Shown: positions 59,821 to 64,000 of the stretch, one piece after another | How the letters are laid out: every line of letters begins with the position of its first letter | Numbering within the stretch: the first letter of the stretch is position 1 | Assembly (NCBI RefSeq): GCF_003233655.1 | Contig: NZ_CP029832.1 | Span: 542,001-606,000 of the forward strand | Source: Azospirillum ramasamyi | GTDB taxonomy: Bacteria; Pseudomonadota; Alphaproteobacteria; Azospirillales; Azospirillaceae | DNA length: 64,000 bases | Direction: 5' to 3' | Program-made: the position numbers and the translations under genes | The notes under the pieces: model-generated | Databases searched by the model: none | Seen by the model: the letters and a program-made list of their open reading frames with translations, nothing else | Told to the model about the DNA's origin: nothing

Positions 59821-60264
59821 TCAGGCAACCTTGCGGGAGATTGGCATTCCCAAACTGGTCATGATGTTCATGACCTTGCCGCCGGCGGCGGCCTCGACTT
59901 TCCGGGTCGGCAGAACCCGGGAGCGCAGGCCGCGGCCGATCAGTTGCTTGTAGCGCATCATCGCCACTTCGCCCAAGGAGCGGCGTCCGTAGTGGGCGGC
60001 CCTCTGCCAGCCGAGCCGACCACACCCGGCGATCATCTGGATGTGACGGTCGCGCTGCGTGGGAGCGCTGGCGGTGGTGTCGCTCGGCACCACGGTCGAG
60101 CGTGACGGGATGATCACCTCTGCGTCAGGGCTGTGGGCGGCCACGGCACGGTAGACCGGCTCGCCGTCGAAGGCTCCGTCCGCCAGCAGTGTGCCGATCA
60201 AACATGGGATCTGGGCGAGCAACGGCCCGACCAGAGAGGCGTCCCCCTCCTCGTTGCTCGTCAA
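59821..60264 (-). pseudogene. IS5-like transposase, C-terminal half
   Basis: The minus-strand product of about 147 residues begins LTSNEEGDASLVGPLLAQI and contains LLADGAFDGEPVYRAVAA (second catalytic Asp), AHYGRRSLGEVAMMRYKQLI (the YGRRSxxExxMxRYK block with the last catalytic Glu) and TSLGMPISRKVA at the end. It lacks the first half, including the first Asp. Upstream the minus frame reads NTGEDFASE and then has no transposase similarity. A second copy of the last third is at 50449-50640. Confidence 0.75.
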
Positions 60265-60838
60265 CTCCGAGGCGAAATCCTCGCCGGTGTTAGGGGCGGT
60301 TTGCGATGATGAGGATTACAGTTGCCGGGAAAGCCGGAGCGGTTCAGTGAGTACAGGGTGGCTTTGACACACGAACTTGGTGCCCCCCCGCTTCTTCATG
60401 GCGCCGGCCGCGTCCCAGTACAACGCACGGCGTAGCGCCGGAAGCCGAAGCCGGACTCGCCCTCGCAATGCTCCACCACGAAAGCAGCCCGTTTAGTGAC
60501 GATGCGGCTTCCGGCTCCGAGCGGGGAGGCATGCGACAATTCCAGCATCATACGCTGCCGACGCTGCGGCTGGGACAGCAGCAGGGCGCGGGCTTCCCCC
60601 AACCGCCGCCCCCCGGCGTCGCGACAGCGGGCCGGGATATCGAACATCCAAAAGACGAGTGCAGTCTCGGGCATGGGTGGCGACCTCATTGGATGGAGAG
60701 GTATTCATGTGCCGAACTCGCCTCTGGCCCGGATTTCCCCGGTTGCGAGGAGGAGGGTGCTTTCCGCGCAGCGGTGATAACCCCTTCCTTGAAGACAGGG
60801 AGGTTCGCAGAGCGCGCCATCGTTCCAAAGACCGCACC
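60265..60838. other. Region without an assigned gene between IS remnant and amidohydrolase
   Basis: A 97-codon minus-strand frame (60396-60689) reads AAFVVEHCEGESGFGFRRYA and similar, overlapping a second short frame starting MKKRGGTKFVCQSHPVLTEP. I do not recognise either and neither has a clear ribosome-binding site. They could be a small hypothetical gene or the fringe of a lost IS. A run of eight C at about 60392-60399 adjoins the frame break. Confidence 0.3.
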
Positions 60839-62110
60839 TTACGCAGCGTCCGGAATCGGCTTAGGCAGCAGCGGACTGTCCACCTCCTCCAGCACCCCGT
60901 TGCGCAACGAGAAGGCCGGAACGATCATCTCCGACGCGGTCACCCGCTCCCCGCTGTTGTCGCTGAGCTGCCAGCGGCCCGCCTTGACCTCCAGCACTGC
61001 CACGTCGGCTACCATCCCCGGTGTCAAAGCGCCGATCTCGTCGGCCATGCCCAGCATGGCGGCGGGGTTGCTGGTCACCGTCTTCACAACGTCGCCCAAA
61101 GCCATGCCCAGCGTCAGAAGCTCGGTCATTGCGTGTGACAGGCTGAAGGGAGCGACTCCATAGAAGGGGTTGATCTCACGGTCGCCGCCCGTCCCGGCCG
61201 TTGGGACCTTCACATTGTATCCATGCAGGTCCGCGCCCAGCGTATAGGGCAGGATGCCCGCCGCCAATGTCCGCCGCGCCATCTCGAAGCTGAAGTGCGA
61301 GCCGTGACCGACATCCACGGTCAACCCGCGCTTCAACGCCTTGTAGATGACGGGATGCACCTCGCCGGTGCGGGTGGAGATGAAGCCGCCGGGGTGACGG
61401 GTGAAGGGATGGGCAAGGATGTCGCGCGGATCCAGAAGCGGAACAAGTTCCTCCACAAGCATGTCAGGATCGACCGCCTCGCCCCCCTCCACCTCCGGCC
61501 AGAGCTGGCCAAGGTGGACGTAAAGCGGTACGCCGATCCCGTCCGCGATGCGTTTGGCCTGCTTGATGACGTCCAGCCCCCAGCGTGAGGCGCCGCCGAC
61601 CTCCGCATGGGCCTTGATGCCCTTCACGATGTCGCGGTTCTCGCGTCCGACGCGGATGGTGGCATCCACATCCACGCAATCCGGGCGGTAGAGCTGCGGG
61701 TAATAATGACCCTCCAGCCCGCCGACCAGATAGGCCGACAGGAAACACAGCGTGCGCGAGCGCGCCGGTTCGGCGATGAAGCGGCGGAAAGCCGGCAGGG
61801 TCATCAGGCTCGGCCCGCCCTGGTCCACCAGAGTCGAGACGCCGGAGCGCACGCCCACCATGTCCGGGTTCAGGCCGAAACGCCCGGTCACCTTCTCGAA
61901 GACGTGCGCGTGGGTATCGATCAGGCCCGGCGTCACGAGCTTTCCGGAAACATCGAGGATGGTGTCGGCGCCATCGTCGGGCAGCCGTTCCGCCACTGCC
62001 GCGATGCGGCCCCTCGCAACCGCCAGATCGCCGACCAGATCAAGCCCGTTGGCCGGATCGAGAATCCGCCCGCCGCGCAGTAGAAGGTCGAACGTGTGCG
62101 TGTCTGACAT
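60839..62110 (-). CDS. Amidohydrolase/deacetylase family metallohydrolase
   Basis: The 423-residue cytoplasmic enzyme is an amidohydrolase-superfamily protein of the D-aminoacylase/deacetylase-like group. It starts MSDTHTFDLLLRGGRILDPANGLDLVGDLAV, has the metal-binding HAH (LIDTHAHVFEKVT), a possible carboxylated lysine at KGIKAHAE, then YVHLGQ, DVGHGSHFSF and the aspartate in LGADLHGYN. It ends with the usual beta-sandwich (TPGMVADVAVLEVKAG). Related proteins deacetylate or hydrolyse N-acyl or cyclic amides; the substrate is unknown. It is divergent from a gamma-glutamyltransferase-like gene, suggesting a joint role in peptide or amide catabolism. Confidence 0.8.
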   Translation of the reverse strand: MSDTHTFDLLLRGGRILDPANGLDLVGDLAVARGRIAAVAERLPDDGADTILDVSGKLVTPGLIDTHAHVFEKVTGRFGLNPDMVGVRSGVSTLVDQGGPSLMTLPAFRRFIAEPARSRTLCFLSAYLVGGLEGHYYPQLYRPDCVDVDATIRVGRENRDIVKGIKAHAEVGGASRWGLDVIKQAKRIADGIGVPLYVHLGQLWPEVEGGEAVDPDMLVEELVPLLDPRDILAHPFTRHPGGFISTRTGEVHPVIYKALKRGLTVDVGHGSHFSFEMARRTLAAGILPYTLGADLHGYNVKVPTAGTGGDREINPFYGVAPFSLSHAMTELLTLGMALGDVVKTVTSNPAAMLGMADEIGALTPGMVADVAVLEVKAGRWQLSDNSGERVTASEMIVPAFSLRNGVLEEVDSPLLPKPIPDAA

Positions 62111-62199
62111 AACCCACCCATTTGCGCTGGTTTTCATCCGATACTCGCTTGAGCAAGGGGCATGCCAAGATGGATGGCGTCTCTGGAGGGTGGAAAAAA

Positions 62200-62211
62200 T
62201 CAGCATGCTGA
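62200..62211. promoter_or_regulatory. Palindrome copy 1 in the divergent promoter
   Basis: TCAGCATGCTGA is a perfect 12-bp palindrome, 90 bases upstream of the amidohydrolase start. It is the first of three related sites in this intergenic region. Confidence 0.55.
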
Positions 62212-62304
62212 CAAATGATCACCTATTGAGCATCCGGTGTTTAAAATATGCCCAATACGGTATGCCAGCGTATTGAAAGAGCGCAGCGGAACAGATCACT
62301 TTCA

Positions 62305-62316
62305 ACAGCATACTGA
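62305..62316. promoter_or_regulatory. Palindrome copy 2 in the divergent promoter
   Basis: ACAGCATACTGA matches copy 1 at 10 of 12 positions. Nearby, CAATACG (62251-62257) and CGTATTG (about 62268-62274) form another short inverted repeat. Confidence 0.5.
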
Positions 62317-62472
62317 CGAATTGTCATGCGCAAGGAAGCAAAGAACCCTGCTGCCGATTTGTGCATGCACGCAGCGTCCGAGGTGCGGAATCAGGTTTCC
62401 AGACGGTTCTCTGCCCTTGCGATCCCCCATGCGACGGGGTGCGCCCAATGGTTCGGCCCGCAACGGAAATCA

Positions 62473-62484
62473 TCAGCATACTGA
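62473..62484. promoter_or_regulatory. Palindrome copy 3 in the divergent promoter
   Basis: TCAGCATACTGA matches copy 1 at 11 of 12 positions and is embedded in a larger CATCAG...CTGATG inverted repeat. It lies about 330 bases before the gamma-glutamyltransferase-like gene. The rest of 62111-62813 has no gene that I can support. Confidence 0.5.
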
Positions 62485-62813
62485 CTGATGCCTGTGCGTT
62501 GGGCAGTGATTGCGCAGGAATGGAGCGGATTGCGAAAGCCATCTCGACTCATGATTGAACATTGGATTTCAAGAGGATTTGCCCGCACCCATTGGCATCG
62601 GGCCACGATCCGCTGAACCTGCTTGCCCAACAATGGGGCACTTTCAGGGTTCCGGACACTGCCCTGCCCATCCTCCAGTCGATCCGGAATGCGCAGCATG
62701 CCAACGGTTGGCACGCCGTTCGCAAAAGGGTGGGAAACCAACGGGAAAAGTCGGATATCCGCAAAAATGGCAGGGCTACTCTCCATTCCGCGTCCCTCCT
62801 CAGTGAGGTTCCC

Positions 62814-64000
62814 ATGCTGAACACGCCGCGCAGTCGCAGGGGAATGGTCACCTCTCCGCATCATCTCGCCAGCCAAGCCGGCCTCCAGATTCTGCGCGAC
62901 GGGGGAACTGCCGTCGAGGCGGCGGTCGCGGTCGCTGCGGCGTTGGCCGTCGTCTACCCGCACATGACAGGCATCGGCGGCGACGGTTTCTGGCTGATTG
63001 CCGAACCGGGACGCGACCCTGTCGCCATCGACGCCTGCGGCGGGGCGGGCAAGGCAGTCTCGCTCGATCTCTACCGGCGCAACGGCCATGCGGCGGTTCC
63101 CTGGCGCGGGCCGCTGGCGGCGAACACGGTCGCCGGCACCATCGACGGCTGGCGCGAGGCGCTGGCCGTCAGCGCCGGCTGGGCCGATCCGCTACCGCTT
63201 GCCCGCATCCTCGAGGAGGCCATCGCTCATGCCGAGCAGGGAATTCCCGTAACCGCCAGCCAAGAGGCGCTGACCCGCCAGAAGCTGCACGAGTTGAAGG
63301 AGGTTCCCGGCTTCGCCAGCACGTTTTTGCCGGACGGAGACGTGCCGCGCGAGGGCTCCACGCTGAAACAAGCCGCCTTGGCCTCCACATTGCGCCGGCT
63401 GGCGGCAGAGGGGCTGGACAGTTTCTACCGCGGGCCGCTCGCCGTCTCCATCGCAGCGGATCTGGAACGCGCCGGGTCGCCACTGGCCGCGGCGGACCTG
63501 GCGGACCACGCGGCCCACCGCCGCTCGGCACTTTCTGTCGGCGTGCGCGGGGCGCGGCTGTTCAACCACCCGCCGCCGACGCAGGGGCTGGCCTCCCTGA
63601 TGATCCTGGCCCTGTTCGACCGGCTGGCCGTGACGGATGGCGAAAGCTTCGACCACATCCACGGGCTGATCGAGGCGACCAAGCAGGCTTTCCTCGTCCG
63701 AGACCGCGAGGTTGGCGACCCTGCCCATATGCGGCATGAGGCGCGGAGCTTCCTGGACGCTGACGCGCTGGACAGGCTGGCGTCGACCATCGACCGTACC
63801 CGCGCACTGCCCTGGCCCCATGTGGCGAAGCCGGGCGACACGGTGTGGCTGGGCGTGATCGACGGGCAAGGCCGCGCCGTCAGCATGATCCAGAGCGTCT
63901 ATTTCGAATTCGGCTCCGGCCTCGTCCTGCCGGAAACCGGCATCACCTGGCAGAACCGCGGCGCCTCCTTCCGCTTGGCCGAGGACGGCTGGAATGCGCT
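62814..64000 (+). CDS. Gamma-glutamyltransferase family protein (cut by window edge)
   Basis: This is an Ntn-hydrolase of the gamma-glutamyltranspeptidase family, of which 395 residues are visible. The ATG has GAGG six bases upstream. N-terminal landmarks are HHLASQAGLQILRDGGTAVEAAVAVAAALAVVYPHMTGIGGDGFWLI, matching the GGNAxDAAVAxxxxLxVxxPxxxGxGGGxF block. The expected autocleavage threonine is present in KPGDTVWLGVIDGQGRAVSM, followed by FGSGLVLPETGITWQNRG. No signal peptide is visible, so it may be cytoplasmic and act as an acylase or hydrolase rather than as periplasmic glutathione transpeptidase. The remaining C-terminal part lies beyond 64000. Confidence 0.85.
   Translation, partial: MLNTPRSRRGMVTSPHHLASQAGLQILRDGGTAVEAAVAVAAALAVVYPHMTGIGGDGFWLIAEPGRDPVAIDACGGAGKAVSLDLYRRNGHAAVPWRGPLAANTVAGTIDGWREALAVSAGWADPLPLARILEEAIAHAEQGIPVTASQEALTRQKLHELKEVPGFASTFLPDGDVPREGSTLKQAALASTLRRLAAEGLDSFYRGPLAVSIAADLERAGSPLAAADLADHAAHRRSALSVGVRGARLFNHPPPTQGLASLMILALFDRLAVTDGESFDHIHGLIEATKQAFLVRDREVGDPAHMRHEARSFLDADALDRLASTIDRTRALPWPHVAKPGDTVWLGVIDGQGRAVSMIQSVYFEFGSGLVLPETGITWQNRGASFRLAEDGWNA

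Noticed and set aside
60396..60689. A 97-codon minus-strand frame as a hypothetical gene
   Set aside because: No clear ribosome-binding site or known domain, and it lies among IS debris; described only as part of the gap.
1..64000. tRNA, rRNA or origin of replication genes
   Set aside because: I looked for them and saw no tRNA-like cloverleaf, rRNA sequence or replication gene cluster in the window.

Overview
The window is GC-rich and carries alphaproteobacterial-style gene content: Rnk, CspA/RhlE, two branched-chain-amino-acid-type (Liv) ABC transporters, a fused indolepyruvate ferredoxin oxidoreductase and many IS families. Together this suggests a soil or rhizosphere Rhodospirillales/Azospirillum-like bacterium. 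That assignment is an inference, since no rRNA or tRNA gene is present. The region reads as an accessory catabolic replicon segment: several complete catabolic islands, each with its own transporter and regulator, separated by IS debris.

Layout. 1-1.4 kb: an IS630-family element with TA target duplication and a frameshifted transposase, abutting a broken IS5-like transposase. 1.5-1.9 kb: rnk. 2.4-14.4 kb: a catabolic island for an unidentified cyclic amide or ureide-like compound (dihydroorotase/hydantoinase-like enzyme, DUF3830, formamidase/acetamidase, a second amidohydrolase, an NMT1/THI5-type ABC importer with two binding proteins, an SDR, LysR, a 3-hydroxyacyl-CoA-dehydrogenase-like enzyme and an Asp/Glu-racemase-like protein). 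14.5-15.05 kb: an internally deleted IS3-type element. 15.05-25.7 kb: lower nicotinate pathway (nicC, nicE, nicD, nicX, nicF) with a TetR regulator, a DUF6455 protein and a dedicated Liv-type importer. AT-rich operator-like sequences recur at three promoters here. 26-29 kb: a cold-adaptation trio (RhlE helicase with a long structured leader, DUF6481, Csp). 29-30.2 kb: IS5 and IS6 wreckage. 30.3-32.1 kb: SLC13-type permease. 32.3-32.6 kb: a truncated HAD phosphatase.

32.7-44.6 kb is the most coherent unusual island: an Asp/Glu-racemase-family enzyme, DadA-like D-amino-acid dehydrogenase and RidA face a Liv-type importer, a GntR regulator and a fused 2-oxoacid:ferredoxin oxidoreductase. A GTGTATACAC-like palindrome lies at all four promoter regions. 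The genes fit a route in which an amino acid is imported, racemised, oxidised to a 2-oxoacid (imine cleared by RidA) and converted to an acyl-CoA.

44.7-48.1 kb: a GNAT acetyltransferase, a 194-bp MITE sharing its ends with the IS3-type remnant, a rifampin ADP-ribosyltransferase (arr) and an FUSC-type membrane protein. 48.7-50.2 kb: an IS110-family transposase with a strong downstream hairpin that could be part of its guide RNA. 51.1-59.7 kb: a two-partner secretion pair, an FhaC/ShlB-type transporter and a 2,279-residue exoprotein with GLUG repeats and four near-identical 249-bp tandem repeats, followed by an IS6-type terminal repeat and an IS5-like fragment. 60.8-64 kb: a metal-dependent amidohydrolase/deacetylase divergent from a gamma-glutamyltransferase-family gene cut by the window edge, with three copies of a TCAGCATRCTGA palindrome between them.
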